Source: a virus
Length of the DNA: 41,543 nt
Strand: one strand, 5' to 3'
Virus record (IMG/VR): IMGVR_UViG_3300047471_000348
Span: 1-41,543 of that record
Shown: positions 32,601 to 41,401 of the stretch, one piece after another
Numbering within the stretch: the first letter of the stretch is position 1
Layout: each line of letters opens with the position of its first letter
Notes under the pieces: model-generated
The model's input: only the letters and a program-made list of their open reading frames with translations
Databases searched by the model: none
Told to the model about the DNA's origin: nothing
Translations under genes and position numbers: made by a program

Positions 32601-33397
32601 CGTCAAGTGATGACGGACCGTCGCCTGTTGCAGGAAAAGCAGCGGGTGGTCCCGTTTGGGGTGCCGGGCACTCGACCAGCGATAGCATTGATGCGAAGCT
32701 GTCTCATGGTGAGTTTGTCATGCAAACAAAGTCCGTTGAAAAATACGGACAACCCTTCATGCATGCAGTTAATGAGGGTAAGTTCAATTTGGGTGGTTTG
32801 GTACAAGGCGTGACAAACGTCATTCGCTTGGCTGCCGGTGGGGCTGCGACAACAGCAAACCACATCAGTAACGTGATCCATAACGGGTATGAGGCCGTCG
32901 CACGATTGGCGTCTGGGGGTTCTGCTGGCGACACGACAAACATTTACCATCATCAAAAACATCACGAGCTGGGCGGAACTCCCAAGTATCATTATGATGG
33001 GTCAGTACCGACAGTTAATTTAGTCAGCGCTTTCAAAAGCGGGGGCCTTGTTAGGCACGTGGCAAACACTGTCAAGACGATCAATCAGGTCGTCAAGATG
33101 GCACAGGGTGGGTTTGCCGGAGGTGGATCGATCGCACGTGCGATTGCGTCACCTATGCCAACAGTTGACTTCAGTTCATTTGCTGTCGGTGGATTGGCTG
33201 GAGCCATGAATAGTCAGGCACCTGCACGATTGGCCTCGGGTGGCAAGGCATCGGGTGAGCGCCCTGCCGTGTTCATTCTGGACGGTAACAAAATTCCGGG
33301 CATCACGATGACCAATGATGCATTCTCGCAAATGTCGAAATATGCCATTAAGAAGCAGACGGCCTCACTTGGTCGCAAGGGGAGTGCAATTCGATGA
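29654..33397 (+). CDS. Tape measure protein
   Basis: A 1247-residue protein. At about 0.15 nm per residue it would set a tail near 190 nm. The N-terminus (about 1-110) includes a hydrophobic helix, FAGLAEAIAAVGVAIVGTTL. A long coiled coil rich in Ala, Glu, Gln and Lys spans about 150-300. Several membrane-like segments lie at about 600-730, as in tape measures that form a channel for DNA. The C-terminal region has AAGGPVWGAGHSTSDSI and LSHGEFVMQTKSVEKYG, a typical ending. Repeated NPFF segments occur near 825 and 850. It is the longest gene here. Confidence 0.9.
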   Translation: MAGDSGLPAIVQTIGVEGQEDIEKAFDSIAEAGKAAFEKLEEVASHTVFAGLAEAIAAVGVAIVGTTLALFEWSKTSVEATVEMEHLATQTGSTIENMSAMITTLGALGASTGNLEQAFKRFAVRLENDFPNVARASRDASDKMVDDHNKIIDANQAVEQSTIKLSEAYIKAADAEKAAAHTQVANAFSVQGAVLSVERAKQALAAIEGNPPTAAEQQVLKEKEARLALKQAIEAEAVARRKQEQDDQNAANVAQLAALAIREAEQKKIEAVQKAAEAVKKANEDAANSVPTLQRAVENLANGIPQDLSRVNFSVQNMVKGFEATLLDGGNSFKEFKGNASDLRNIEPALEPAFLKLMDIFHNMTDETKKMALAHQLFGRGVSQDLVAAMSVGSKAFLEFREAQKEAGLALTENDEHIAKDFHKSLNQLQGDLKVTAEQIGNLFAPGFTAGFNILDEAIRKSHPELLKFASDIANQVKPIITDLFRLLAGEEPKITWILVIQQALSNLGSFITSSVKPVIGDLLRLLAGQQVQTPWVRTVVELLNSLGSTIKGIVIPAFELLIGFIDKIKNTINDAFGTNLSKMDVVFLYALGRMTGALGLLGSLLLLVPGWITAAFVIGAGIYLFWDKIVEVATAAFEKIKAKVLELRNYMAETLGTSAADVILAGLGTALLAGIALIGTRMAIGLATAFVTALVGLPGLAEAAIGVVGLAIAAALVTAIIKGMQLLSNKTAPKPLGSAGPANPDEDGEKVPLPKSRPGSAPAADKSVTEQLKALVADHEASIKSAVTGTHELAAATHDAAEKIKGATDKLKGSEFSKDKGTIRTNPFFDNPNAQGDVVTGGPGLIKNNPFFQPPPTPTSSDKKTEANASLEEFSAGLKKVNPELEKTGTDLNTTDTAFSKASTDVATAETSLKTTTDTADTSVESLGTQAGVTTEALLGLDGKWTGLGDTLDSVTGKLKDFLDALDKKSGDSGTSSSAPDSSSDDGPSPVAGKAAGGPVWGAGHSTSDSIDAKLSHGEFVMQTKSVEKYGQPFMHAVNEGKFNLGGLVQGVTNVIRLAAGGAATTANHISNVIHNGYEAVARLASGGSAGDTTNIYHHQKHHELGGTPKYHYDGSVPTVNLVSAFKSGGLVRHVANTVKTINQVVKMAQGGFAGGGSIARAIASPMPTVDFSSFAVGGLAGAMNSQAPARLASGGKASGERPAVFILDGNKIPGITMTNDAFSQMSKYAIKKQTASLGRKGSAIR

Positions 33398-33834
33398 CCC
33401 TTCCTGACACTGGTACAATGCTGGTCATGGATGGTGTGGGTATACCATTGTACTCCGCGCGAGGATTGACTATTGCTCTCAAACCAATACAGGCATCAAA
33501 AAACTTACGGCGAACTGTTGATGGAGAGTTACGGAATACTTCCTACGCTCAATTCCGTAAGTACGCGATATCGATTTCCTCCAAGGATCAGCAACCACCG
33601 GCACTTGATGGTGTGTTTCCCGGAGACCCCGTTGTGTTATGGTTACCCAAATATTTTTCATACCCTGTGGGTGGGTCACCAGCAAGACAGGTCGTCTGCG
33701 GTTCGGAAAACAATGATGATCCTGGGTTCATCCGTTACCTCCCTATTTTGTACTGCTTGATCGTTGATTGGAGTGACAATCTTGATGAGTGGACAGCCGA
33801 TCAGCCCTGGCAAATAGATTTCGAGGAGCAGTAA
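33394..33834 (+). CDS. Distal tail-like protein
   Basis: The 146-residue protein overlaps the tape-measure stop (ATGA) and is followed by the hub-like gene. Segments such as GIPLYSARGLTIALKPIQ, RYLPILYCLIVDWS, and DEWTADQPWQIDFEEQ suggest a beta-sandwich. Position and size fit a distal tail (Dit-like) or tip-joining protein. No signature motif. Confidence 0.6.
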   Translation: MTLPDTGTMLVMDGVGIPLYSARGLTIALKPIQASKNLRRTVDGELRNTSYAQFRKYAISISSKDQQPPALDGVFPGDPVVLWLPKYFSYPVGGSPARQVVCGSENNDDPGFIRYLPILYCLIVDWSDNLDEWTADQPWQIDFEEQ

Positions 33835-33837
33835 ACC

Positions 33838-36345
33838 ATGGGTCTGTTTACAGATTTCGTTGGTCCATTATACGTGGCCCTTGTCAACCCTTGGGAGACA
33901 ACGTTCACTGACGAAATGATCCGCAAGGATTTTCGCATATACTCCTTCGAAATCGATTGGTCCGAAGGGGATGCAATGCAGATTACGCTCAACATCGAAA
34001 ACCCGCGGCGTGGTTTACTTGCACCCGGTGTGTTGATATGGGCGTGGTTTTCGTGGCGGCGTAAGGACAACGGGCACGTCCAACCGTTCATGTTTGGTCG
34101 GATCGTGGGTCTGCCCGGTAACCTGATCCAGGAAATCGTGACTGTCGTTTATGTTGCGAAGCCTCTAGGTTTCGCTGGCAAAAAGCAGGTCTACGTCGAA
34201 ACACTTAAAGTTCCTCCATACTATAATCCACTGTGGATCGATCCAGCGCACCAGGATGATCCAGACACTATTTTAGACGCGTATCCTGTAGCAATGTACG
34301 TCAATCCGCTCACGCTACACGTCAGCAGTTCGAACTTGCTGACTGGTGAGGATGGAACTGTAACTTTTCAAGAGTCCGATTGTTTTGAAGACTCTGTGGA
34401 CATTCAACTCGGTCAAGTACCGCTGACAACCGTCATCATTGATGCGACAACAAATTGGACGCAATCTGCTTCAGGCACTATGACACTTTTTGATGGGCAG
34501 TTAGTTGGTCCCTTATATACAGACTCCTTGCTTACTGGGTGGCCTAAGCCGGGAGCAGGGATCGGGGGTGGATGGTCCGTCAAGAATGCAGCGGCTGTTG
34601 ATTATTGGGGTTCCTCGCAAGCCCATACGGTAACTGTATCTTGGCAGTTTAAGGATACCTCCAAGTTTCATGCTGAGGGTAGCGTTATTTCGTCCCGTGT
34701 TTCAACTACACATCCAGTTGTCAGCAGTCCTGTTTTGGGACCGTATGTGACAAGTACGGAACAGGTTTTTGCTAGACTATATCCCAACAATCCTGATCTT
34801 GTGGACCAGCCGAATGCCAGTTCTAAAACGACAAAGGTTTGGATTGTCGAGTATTGGCTTAAACTCTTTTTAGAGTTAGAGTTCAACGTTAATCGCAAAC
34901 GATCCGAGCATTTGCGGACACGGTTGACGGCCCAAATGCAGCCGCTGATGGTGGACTTGCCGTCACCTAGTGGTCCACAGGACAGTTCATTACCACAAGA
35001 CTTTGAAATTTTGACATTCACGTCACAAGATGCGTCGGCACCGTTGACAGGAACGGGACCGACGGCTGTCATCCAAGACTGGACGGCCTACCAGGCAGCG
35101 GCTGTTGAGTACGGCACGCTGATTAGAGCTCCAGACTTGAGTTACCAAATCTGTATCCATCCTGGAACCACATCAACAACTATACCCACATTTTCCAATG
35201 TGATCGGCGTTGAAACTGACGAAACTACGGGCGTCAAGTGGGCTTGTATTGGCCCAACTCCTTATCCATACTATCAGAATGCAGCGTGGCAGGGTAACAC
35301 AGCGTATAAATTAGGTCGTGTCGTCTATGCCCTAAAGGAAACGGCAACATCCCAAACTGGCGTCACCTCTGTCGTTACCACGAAGCAGTTGTGCATTCAA
35401 GCGGGAGTTTCGGGGCCCAACGTCGTCAATGGTAAACCTTTTGTGCCAGCGTTCAGTTCTACGTTTGGTGATTTTACGACTGATGGCGGCGTGATTTGGG
35501 TTAGTTTGGGAGTTGTTGCCAATACTGCAAATACGGGGGCCGCACTTTCTAACATCGCATCAAACACGTTCTTTAATACTTCAGCCGGGGTGACAGCGTT
35601 TGAGTATCTCACGCTAGTCGCCAGTAAACACCTAATCGCCCGATCCAGAGCTGTGCTAGTTAAGACTGAAGTCTTCTTTGAGCAGTTCTTGGGCCTCACT
35701 TTGAGAATGAGTGCAACAATACACAACCGCCATATTCCTGGCGGAGTTGCGACTGGAAAGATTGTTGAACTCAAAGCCACAGCCGATGGTGATACAGGCA
35801 AACTGACTTGTGAGGTTACTATCGCGTGTTGCATTGGGTATGGAAATGCCGTTGTGACTTCGCCCGGAACTCCAACCTACGTCAATGGTTACGTCAGTGG
35901 ATATCGCACCACTGTCGGTGCAGCCGTTCCAAACGTTGCTGGAAACACGACATACTCTGTTCCAACCGTAACACTTTCTGCTGACGACACGACGTTCCCC
36001 GTCGCTACAACAACGGGGGGAATAGAACCAAGCTCCGTAGTTGTGCATTCGAGTCTAAATCTCGATGGCGAACAAACACTATTTAATACGCTTGAAGATA
36101 TTTTCATTAAAGCGCGTGCGAGCGCTCCCGGAGCGGACCCAAATCTAGACGATACGCTGACCCGCCTAGAAGAGATGCAGGCACAGCAAGAGGCAGCAGC
36201 AGTTGCCGCCCACTCTGCATATGGTCAATACTACCTAGAACTAAAAGCAGTTGACGGAGGTCCGGTAAATAACGAGGCCACTGTTGTTATGGGTCCGTTA
36301 GTATTGCCAAAGGGTATTGACTTGGAGGCTCCTTCAAATGGCTAA
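33838..36345 (+). CDS. Baseplate hub/tail tip protein
   Basis: The 835-residue protein has an N-terminal domain typical of hubs (FRIYSFEIDWSEGDAMQIT, then PGVLIWAWFSWRRKDNG, then FMFGRIVGLPG), the pattern of early tail-tip proteins that sense orientation and close the tube. The middle is beta-rich, with a carbohydrate-domain-like region (NTAYKLGRVVYALKETA). The C-terminus has a helical segment (TRLEEMQAQQEAAAVAAH) that may be a trimer coil before the fibre. Probably trimeric at the tail end. Confidence 0.7.
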   Translation: MGLFTDFVGPLYVALVNPWETTFTDEMIRKDFRIYSFEIDWSEGDAMQITLNIENPRRGLLAPGVLIWAWFSWRRKDNGHVQPFMFGRIVGLPGNLIQEIVTVVYVAKPLGFAGKKQVYVETLKVPPYYNPLWIDPAHQDDPDTILDAYPVAMYVNPLTLHVSSSNLLTGEDGTVTFQESDCFEDSVDIQLGQVPLTTVIIDATTNWTQSASGTMTLFDGQLVGPLYTDSLLTGWPKPGAGIGGGWSVKNAAAVDYWGSSQAHTVTVSWQFKDTSKFHAEGSVISSRVSTTHPVVSSPVLGPYVTSTEQVFARLYPNNPDLVDQPNASSKTTKVWIVEYWLKLFLELEFNVNRKRSEHLRTRLTAQMQPLMVDLPSPSGPQDSSLPQDFEILTFTSQDASAPLTGTGPTAVIQDWTAYQAAAVEYGTLIRAPDLSYQICIHPGTTSTTIPTFSNVIGVETDETTGVKWACIGPTPYPYYQNAAWQGNTAYKLGRVVYALKETATSQTGVTSVVTTKQLCIQAGVSGPNVVNGKPFVPAFSSTFGDFTTDGGVIWVSLGVVANTANTGAALSNIASNTFFNTSAGVTAFEYLTLVASKHLIARSRAVLVKTEVFFEQFLGLTLRMSATIHNRHIPGGVATGKIVELKATADGDTGKLTCEVTIACCIGYGNAVVTSPGTPTYVNGYVSGYRTTVGAAVPNVAGNTTYSVPTVTLSADDTTFPVATTTGGIEPSSVVVHSSLNLDGEQTLFNTLEDIFIKARASAPGADPNLDDTLTRLEEMQAQQEAAAVAAHSAYGQYYLELKAVDGGPVNNEATVVMGPLVLPKGIDLEAPSNG

Positions 36346-36604
36346 CACATTCGAAGGTCTTGTCAGACCATTTCAAGTTCCTAGCACAGTTGCATCAGCT
36401 CCTGTCGCACAACCGACGGGACCGGCAACATCCCCGGCTAACGTATCAGTTACTTGGGGTAATGGTGGCAATCCAAAAATTCTGACTGGCGAGGATAGTC
36501 TAGAAGTACAGTTGTATGCGATCAAATATCCGAAGGAAAAGACCACCCAAACTTTCAACGGGTTTGATCCTTCTGCCTTCTTTCCAAAGTTTCCAGGGTT
36601 CTAA
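36338..36604 (+). CDS. Small tail protein
   Basis: An 88-residue protein starting at ATG 36338 with GGAGG, overlapping the hub gene by eight bases. It is Pro/Ser/Thr/Gly-rich in the first half ([20 protein letters not shown]) and ends in [16 protein letters not shown]. It probably joins hub and fibre. No family recognised. Confidence 0.6.
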   Translation: MANTFEGLVRPFQVPSTVASAPVAQPTGPATSPANVSVTWGNGGNPKILTGEDSLEVQLYAIKYPKEKTTQTFNGFDPSAFFPKFPGF

Positions 36605-36615
36605 GGGAGAACACG

Positions 36616-38151
36616 ATGTACTGGTGCACTACTGATTTTTCACGTTGGGGCAGTGGCCTAAATAGGTTACTTGACGACTTTGAAGTTGACCAGAACTTCT
36701 GGGAAGTTTTACAACGTATCGCTGCGATCGAGAACCATCCGATCGAACCTGTTTCGATCATGGATATCACGACCGACGGTGACATAATGACAATTGCGAT
36801 GACTGATGCGTCATCGTTTTTTGTCAAGATGCCCTTGTTGGGGATACATGGTCGTGGCATTTGGGCACCAGATACACAATACTTTGTTGGTGACGTTTTT
36901 GGCGAGGGTAACTCGGCATATATTGTCAGTTTCGATCACACGTCCGCGACACTGTTTGATCCAGGTGCAAGTGATGGCAATGGGCATAGTGTCTATGCGT
37001 TGCTATTCACAATCCCCGCTGGTTTGCCGATCGGAGGAACGACAGGGCAACTTCTAGCAAAAGCGTCCAACACGGACTATGACTTCATCTGGCATACAGT
37101 GTATGGAGTTCCGGCAGGTGGCGCCACAGGTGACGCACTAGTCAAGCATAGTGACGTTGACGGCGACACAGAATGGGTGTCCCGTGTCACAGCCCTTGCA
37201 CAACTGATTGATACGTCAATCTCCAGTCCACAAAATGACGATATGCTGCTTTATAATGCTTCGTATGGAGTTTGGGAAAACGTCGCTGCGAGTACTGTTG
37301 TGGGAGGTGTGGGTGCAACAGGCGCGACGGGGCCAACGGGGGCTACAGGCCCAATCGGCGCCACAGGCGCGACGGGTCCGACAGGGGCTACAGGTTCAAT
37401 TGGTGTTACAGGGGCTACAGGTCCGACAGGGGCTACAGGCGCAACAGGTGCATCAGGATCACCCGGAGGGGCAACAGGTGCAACAGGTCCCGTTGGAGCT
37501 ACAGGCGCCACGGGGCCAACGGGTGCATCAGGAACTCCCGGTGGCGCAAGCGGCGCGACGGGTGCAACAGGGGCTACAGGACCCGCAGGTGCAACAGGCG
37601 CGACAGGTGCGACAGGACCTAGCAGTGCAAGCGATTTTGTGCAACTTGCACAAATCACAACAACTGCCGGACAATCATCTGTTGACTTCACTAGCATTTC
37701 TGGCAGTTACACGAGTCTAAAGGTTGTCTACAGCGCGAGAGATAATGCTGCGGGAGGTAGTTATGCGAACTTGAGTTGTAAAGTAAACAATGACGCTACT
37801 TCTGGGGACTATTCTGCTGCTGATCGCATTTATCAACTTGACGGGTCTGGAGCTACAGACGTCTTAGCTTCGACGTCAGCGGGTGCATGGGTTGGTCTGC
37901 TTACACAAAGCAGTGCCTTTGCCGGGTATGGTGAGATTACATTCGCTAACTACACAACTAACGTGGTCAAATCTATAATGGCATTCTTTTTCAACTTCAC
38001 ATCAGGCAACGGAAAATTTGCCGGTCATGCTTTTAGCTTCTGGGATGATAATAGTCATAACACTCCTGTCAGTGCAATTTCAAGGTTGACCTTCACGACT
38101 ACGAATGCCTTTGAAGCTGGTGGCGTGTTCACTTTGTATGGCTTGAAATGA
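36616..38151 (+). CDS. Tail fibre with collagen-like stalk
   Basis: The 511-residue protein has an N-terminal attachment region ([20 protein letters not shown]) and two modules of the type [20 protein letters not shown] (about 143-160) and [20 protein letters not shown]. Then about 35 collagen-like triplets (about 232-335, GAT/GPT/GAS). The final 175 residues start at [14 protein letters not shown] and form a beta-rich tip with [13 protein letters not shown] and [11 protein letters not shown], a form seen in receptor-binding fibre ends. Likely the host-range fibre. Stop overlaps the next gene (ATGA). Confidence 0.82.
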   Translation: MYWCTTDFSRWGSGLNRLLDDFEVDQNFWEVLQRIAAIENHPIEPVSIMDITTDGDIMTIAMTDASSFFVKMPLLGIHGRGIWAPDTQYFVGDVFGEGNSAYIVSFDHTSATLFDPGASDGNGHSVYALLFTIPAGLPIGGTTGQLLAKASNTDYDFIWHTVYGVPAGGATGDALVKHSDVDGDTEWVSRVTALAQLIDTSISSPQNDDMLLYNASYGVWENVAASTVVGGVGATGATGPTGATGPIGATGATGPTGATGSIGVTGATGPTGATGATGASGSPGGATGATGPVGATGATGPTGASGTPGGASGATGATGATGPAGATGATGATGPSSASDFVQLAQITTTAGQSSVDFTSISGSYTSLKVVYSARDNAAGGSYANLSCKVNNDATSGDYSAADRIYQLDGSGATDVLASTSAGAWVGLLTQSSAFAGYGEITFANYTTNVVKSIMAFFFNFTSGNGKFAGHAFSFWDDNSHNTPVSAISRLTFTTTNAFEAGGVFTLYGLK

Positions 38152-38711
38152 TGCGCCAAGCGGCGATCTTGATCGGGGGTGCTCAGTTCGTATTTAAGGA
38201 GTACGAACAAGCAAAGCAACTGTGCATGCAGGTTGGCGTTGGATGGAGTACATTTGTCGCAAATGACATTTGCACGATCTTTCCAGATGACATTGACCAC
38301 GCATGCATGATCCACACAGACTCCGTCAATCCATGGATTGAAAAGAGGCTTGAAAAGGGTTACTCAGCACCCAATCAAGTCTGGTCCCACAGGTTTTCTG
38401 AAAAGCGAAATCAGGGGATTGCAAAGTACGTCACACACGTCAACGAATGTTGGCGAGGGTCTGTCGGATTGTTCATGGTTCAAGTTGCACAGCGCTTGGA
38501 CTTCCAGGCATGCCTACTGTGCGGCGTGCCTATGTCACCTGAGCAGCTGCACGTCATTAGAAAGACGCGGTGGACCCAAGGCATCGGTTTCCAGAATGGC
38601 TGGGTAGTCCATAAAAAGCAGATAGCGCCGATCGTGCGCAGTTTTTCAGGATGGACAATGCAAGAGTTTGGCTTTCCTGATGCCTCATGGCTACACTCAC
38701 GACTATCATGA
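38148..38711 (+). CDS. Glycosyltransferase-like family protein, paralogue 2
   Basis: The 187-residue protein belongs to the same family as those at 20740 and 38708: [67 protein letters not shown] and [19 protein letters not shown]. The pattern fits a GT42 or MAF/DUF115-type fold acting on sugars, but no catalytic set is proven. Starts at ATG 38148 (overlapping the fibre stop) or 38151. Close linkage to the fibre suggests it modifies the fibre or its receptor. Confidence 0.6.
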   Translation: MMRQAAILIGGAQFVFKEYEQAKQLCMQVGVGWSTFVANDICTIFPDDIDHACMIHTDSVNPWIEKRLEKGYSAPNQVWSHRFSEKRNQGIAKYVTHVNECWRGSVGLFMVQVAQRLDFQACLLCGVPMSPEQLHVIRKTRWTQGIGFQNGWVVHKKQIAPIVRSFSGWTMQEFGFPDASWLHSRLS

Positions 38712-39235
38712 CAGTAGCGATTGTCATCGGGGGTGCCGAGAATGTACTAGACGAGTACAAAAGAGCAAGGCAACTCTGCATTGATGCTGGCGATCTTGCT
38801 TTTGCGACTTTTGTCGTCAATGACATGATCGCCTTGTTTCCAGACCATATTGATTTTGCCATTACTCTGCACCCGATCAAGTTAGAGGTTTGGCTTCGCT
38901 GGCGTGAGGACTCTGTGTTGTGGCCCCCCGGCAAGGTTTACTCATGTACGCACGACAGGGGTGTGACGCACACAACTTCAGATTGGACTGGATCGTCTGG
39001 GTTGTTCGCCGTCAAAGTTGCGTTGGAAGAGGGGTTCAACAAGGTGCTTCTTTGCGGCGTACCGATGGACCCGAAAATGAGACACTTCAAGCGTCAAGTC
39101 CCATGGCCTAGCGCCGAACGTTTTAGAGAACGTTGGGAACCCTATATGAAAACGATCAAACTGCATGCACGCAGTTTCTCAGGCTGGACAGCCGAGCAAC
39201 TAGGCACACCCTCGATCGAATTTTTACGTAGTTAG
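38708..39235 (+). CDS. Glycosyltransferase-like family protein, paralogue 3
   Basis: The 175-residue protein aligns well with the 38148 and 20740 products: VAIVIGGAENVLDEYKRARQ, FVVNDMIALFPDHIDFAITLHP, TGSSGLFAVKVALEEGFNKV, LLCGVPMD and RSFSGWTAEQLGTP. ATG 38708 overlaps the previous stop and matches the starts of the paralogues better than ATG 38687. The tandem pair probably arose by duplication, but sequence identity is low, so it is old. Sugar-transfer function is inferred. Confidence 0.6.
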   Translation: MTVAIVIGGAENVLDEYKRARQLCIDAGDLAFATFVVNDMIALFPDHIDFAITLHPIKLEVWLRWREDSVLWPPGKVYSCTHDRGVTHTTSDWTGSSGLFAVKVALEEGFNKVLLCGVPMDPKMRHFKRQVPWPSAERFRERWEPYMKTIKLHARSFSGWTAEQLGTPSIEFLRS

Positions 39236-39239
39236 AGAT

Positions 39240-39306
39240 CACGAGGTCCTGTTTGGATCATGCATTCTTGCGCGTGCATGGTTTGAACCCGGCAGGGGAC
39301 TTCGTG
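39240..39306 (+). promoter_or_regulatory. Structured RNA candidate before the lysis-side terminator
   Basis: CACGAGGTCCTG (39240-39251) can pair with CAGG-gg-ACTTCGTG (39293-39306) over 12 bp with one G-U and a two-base bulge. Inside it CATGCA (39259-39264) pairs with TGCATG (39275-39280). It sits just upstream of the terminator at 39313, in the untranslated gap between tail and lysis genes. Confidence 0.5.
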
Positions 39307-39312
39307 TCGCGG

Positions 39313-39354
39313 CCCCGCCCGTGATTGTACTCTCCCCGGTCACGGGCGGGGTTT
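39313..39354 (+). terminator. Rho-independent terminator
   Basis: CCCCGCCCGTGA (39313-39324), a 15-base loop and TCACGGGCGGGG (39340-39351) form a perfect 12-bp GC-rich stem, followed by TTT (39352-39354). It closes the tail/fibre operon before the lysis genes. Confidence 0.88.
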
Positions 39355-39376
39355 CATGGAAAAGGAGTAAGTAGTC

Positions 39377-39691
39377 GTGGCTTGGAAAGATTTCAACGAA
39401 TTCATAAAAGACAGCGTGAGGGATGAAGCTGTCGAGTCGATGCTGCCTCGTCCTCCGTTCACGATATCAAAGGACGAGTTGCGATTGGCTACCCGCATGC
39501 TGAAAATCATGCAGGGACTGAAAGGTGGTCGCAGGAATGTGCAACAACTGATACTTGACAGCCACCCAGCGCCAGACGAGATTGCACAGGTGGAGTTTAT
39601 GTTTAAGCTCTTTAATCTGGCTCGGACCTGTGATAAACCTGAGGTCGAGTTTCTAAATCAGTTATTCGGTCGAATGCTGATAATCAAATAG
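39377..39691 (+). CDS. Small hypothetical protein
   Basis: A 104-residue helical protein starting at GTG 39377 with AAAGGAG upstream. Segments: WKDFNEFIKDSVRDEAVES; SKDELRLATRMLKIMQGLK; AQVEFMFKLFNLARTCD. No signal or membrane helix. First gene after the terminator, preceding the lysin. Possibly a regulator of lysis or unrelated. Confidence 0.6.
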   Translation: MAWKDFNEFIKDSVRDEAVESMLPRPPFTISKDELRLATRMLKIMQGLKGGRRNVQQLILDSHPAPDEIAQVEFMFKLFNLARTCDKPEVEFLNQLFGRMLIIK

Positions 39692-39702
39692 GGAGAGTGA
39701 TC

Positions 39703-40407
39703 ATGGCTGATGTTACAGGCGCAACAGGCGCAATCGGAGGCCCCGTACTTAGTACGGGCGTGGTACAAACAATACCCGCATCAATACTGACATTGGATAT
39801 GCTACAGAGGCGCTGGCCTCATGCAAACCAACATACTCCTGGACTGATCGAAGGGGTTGTCAAGGCGGCACCGACTGTTTTTCCAAAGTATGGCTATACT
39901 TCTCCAATGAGTATCGCCCACGCCATGGCGCAGTTCTCGGAAGAGTGTGGTGCCGGGTTGGAAATGGTCGAGAACATGAACTATTCGGAGCAACGGCTGC
40001 TCCAGATATTTCCTACACACTTCACCGGATCGATGGCAGCACGATACGCACACAATCCGCGAATGATTGCCGACATTGCATACGGTGGTCGCATGGGGAA
40101 TGCACCCCCTCCGTCCGACGATGGATGGAACTTCCGAGGTCGAGGCTTCTCTCAAGTCACGGGACGCGAGGGGTATGGCAAACTCGCGGCGAAGACCGGA
40201 TTTGATCTTTTGGGTCACCCAGAACTATTGAGTGATCCCGATCATGCGCTGGAGTGCGGAGTTGCTGACCTGATCCTGTGTGGTTGTCTGCCGTTTTCCT
40301 TGCGCGATGACATTGTTACCGAAACAAGGCATCTCAACGGTGGACTGAACGGCCTTGCCGATCGGCGTGCCTGGTTGGCAATCTGGAAACGTGAGTTCCA
40401 CGTATGA
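39703..40407 (+). CDS. Endolysin, GH19 chitinase/lysozyme-like
   Basis: The 234-residue enzyme matches GH19-type phage lysins that cut peptidoglycan glycan strands: AHAMAQFSEECGAGLEMVENMNY with the catalytic Glu at 80 or 81, YAHNPRMIADIAYGGRMGN, then DDGWNFRGRGFSQVTGREGYG. The N-terminal 30 residues begin MADVTGATGAIGGP, which resembles the collagen-type triplets of the fibres and is not part of the fold. ATG 39703 is preferred over GTG 39697 because of GGGAGAG spacing. It lacks a signal peptide, so it needs the holin encoded next. Confidence 0.87.
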   Translation: MADVTGATGAIGGPVLSTGVVQTIPASILTLDMLQRRWPHANQHTPGLIEGVVKAAPTVFPKYGYTSPMSIAHAMAQFSEECGAGLEMVENMNYSEQRLLQIFPTHFTGSMAARYAHNPRMIADIAYGGRMGNAPPPSDDGWNFRGRGFSQVTGREGYGKLAAKTGFDLLGHPELLSDPDHALECGVADLILCGCLPFSLRDDIVTETRHLNGGLNGLADRRAWLAIWKREFHV

Positions 40408-40712
40408 ATTGGAATTTCGATTGGCCCGATGCAAAGGCTACTATCGGCACGATCATCATCCTGTGCATGATCGTGCTGGTAATCGTCATCTTTGTGTTTC
40501 CAAATTCGATTGACGGGCACCCAACGTTACTGAACACGTTGACGTTGCTCACAGGTGCCTTGATCTCTAACGCCAATACAGTTGTGCAGTACTATTTCGG
40601 ATCAAGCCTGGAGTCAAAGGCGAAGGGAGAGACGTTGGCAGGGATTGCAACGCAATCTGCCAAAAATGGAAGTTCACAATCAGCGAAAGAAGGAGTACAG
40701 TACAATGGGTAG
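40404..40712 (+). CDS. Holin candidate
   Basis: The 102-residue protein has membrane helices at about 14-33 (IGTIIILCMIVLVIVIFVF) and about 43-65 (LLNTLTLLTGALISNANTVVQYYFG) and a polar tail of Ser, Lys and Gly. The 'TGAL.SN.NTVVQYYFGSS' ending is a form found in holin-like proteins next to GH19 lysins. ATG overlaps the lysin stop (ATGA). It would make the hole that lets the lysin out. Confidence 0.75.
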   Translation: MNWNFDWPDAKATIGTIIILCMIVLVIVIFVFPNSIDGHPTLLNTLTLLTGALISNANTVVQYYFGSSLESKAKGETLAGIATQSAKNGSSQSAKEGVQYNG

Positions 40713-41196
40713 TGTTTTCACGATCATTCAAATGGTGCTGCAGTTTGCACCGTTGGTGAAGGCTGCCATCGATATCGCATCTTCCAACGAAGGTTTGGTG
40801 GCGAAGATCAAGGAAATTTCCCCGACGGTTGCGACAATGTTGGAGGAAATCGGTGCGACGCTGTTCCCGAAGGCAGCTCCGGCTTTGCACATTGTCGGCG
40901 GTGCGATTGCAGCATTCGACACAAACACCACGAAGTGGCTGCAAGGGGCACTCAACGCAATGTTGGTGCCGTCACCCAATCTTGTGGTCGACGGTATTTA
41001 TGGCGTAAAGACCCGTGATGCCGTGTACTTGATGCAGGCAAAGTTGGGCCTTAAGATTGACGGCCTTGCCGGTCAGATCACACAGGCAGCAATTGCCGCA
41101 GCACTGGCGAACTTTCACTTTACGATCCCGGCAACTGCGACAGGTACAGGTGCTCCCGCAATGGTGGCTGCTGTTGCTGGAGTAAAAAGTGCGTAA
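40705..41196 (+). CDS. Peptidoglycan-binding domain protein
   Basis: The 163-residue protein starts at ATG 40705 with AAGGAG upstream, overlapping the holin gene by eight bases. The N-terminal 70 residues form a hydrophobic/amphipathic helical part (VFTIIQMVLQFAPLVKAAI). The second half, with WLQGALNAMLV, VVDGIYGVKTRDAVYLMQA and IDGLAGQITQAAIA, is a PG_binding_1 (three-helix) domain that holds peptidoglycan. It may work with the lysin or link membrane and wall during lysis. Confidence 0.8.
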   Translation: MGSVFTIIQMVLQFAPLVKAAIDIASSNEGLVAKIKEISPTVATMLEEIGATLFPKAAPALHIVGGAIAAFDTNTTKWLQGALNAMLVPSPNLVVDGIYGVKTRDAVYLMQAKLGLKIDGLAGQITQAAIAAALANFHFTIPATATGTGAPAMVAAVAGVKSA

Positions 41197-41401
41197 GTGG
41201 CTGAAGAGGATCGTTCAATGCCTGCAAAAGTTCGGCCATGATGGTCCGTGGCAAGAACCAAAGTGGCAGTTAAAAGGAAGCACTCCGGTCACGTTGATCA
41301 CGTGTCCGAAGTGCGGCGCTGACAATGAAGGTGGGCGACTGATCGTCTGTTGGCGGGATGGCTGCGTCTTCAATCGGCAGTTGGTTTCATCTGCGAAGTA
41401 G
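41189..41401 (+). CDS. Small zinc-ribbon protein
   Basis: A 70-residue protein starting at GTG 41189, overlapping the previous gene by eight bases. CPKCGADNEG...CWRDGC gives four cysteines for one zinc (C-x2-C and C-x4-C). The N-terminal part is basic (MRKWLKRIVQCLQKF). Its end overlaps a convergent gene. Role unknown. Confidence 0.65.
   Translation: MRKWLKRIVQCLQKFGHDGPWQEPKWQLKGSTPVTLITCPKCGADNEGGRLIVCWRDGCVFNRQLVSSAK

Noticed and set aside
31603-32688. Long - strand frame (361 aa) under the tape measure gene
   Set aside because: Lies wholly within a clear tape-measure gene; Ser/Val/Pro/Ala-biased product, no ribosome site, no neighbours on that strand.
39244-39302. tRNA-like look: AGGTCCT with GGGGACTT and a TTTGAAC loop
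   Set aside because: Only about 58 bases, no proper T stem, D arm or anticodon arm; better explained by the nested stem structure.
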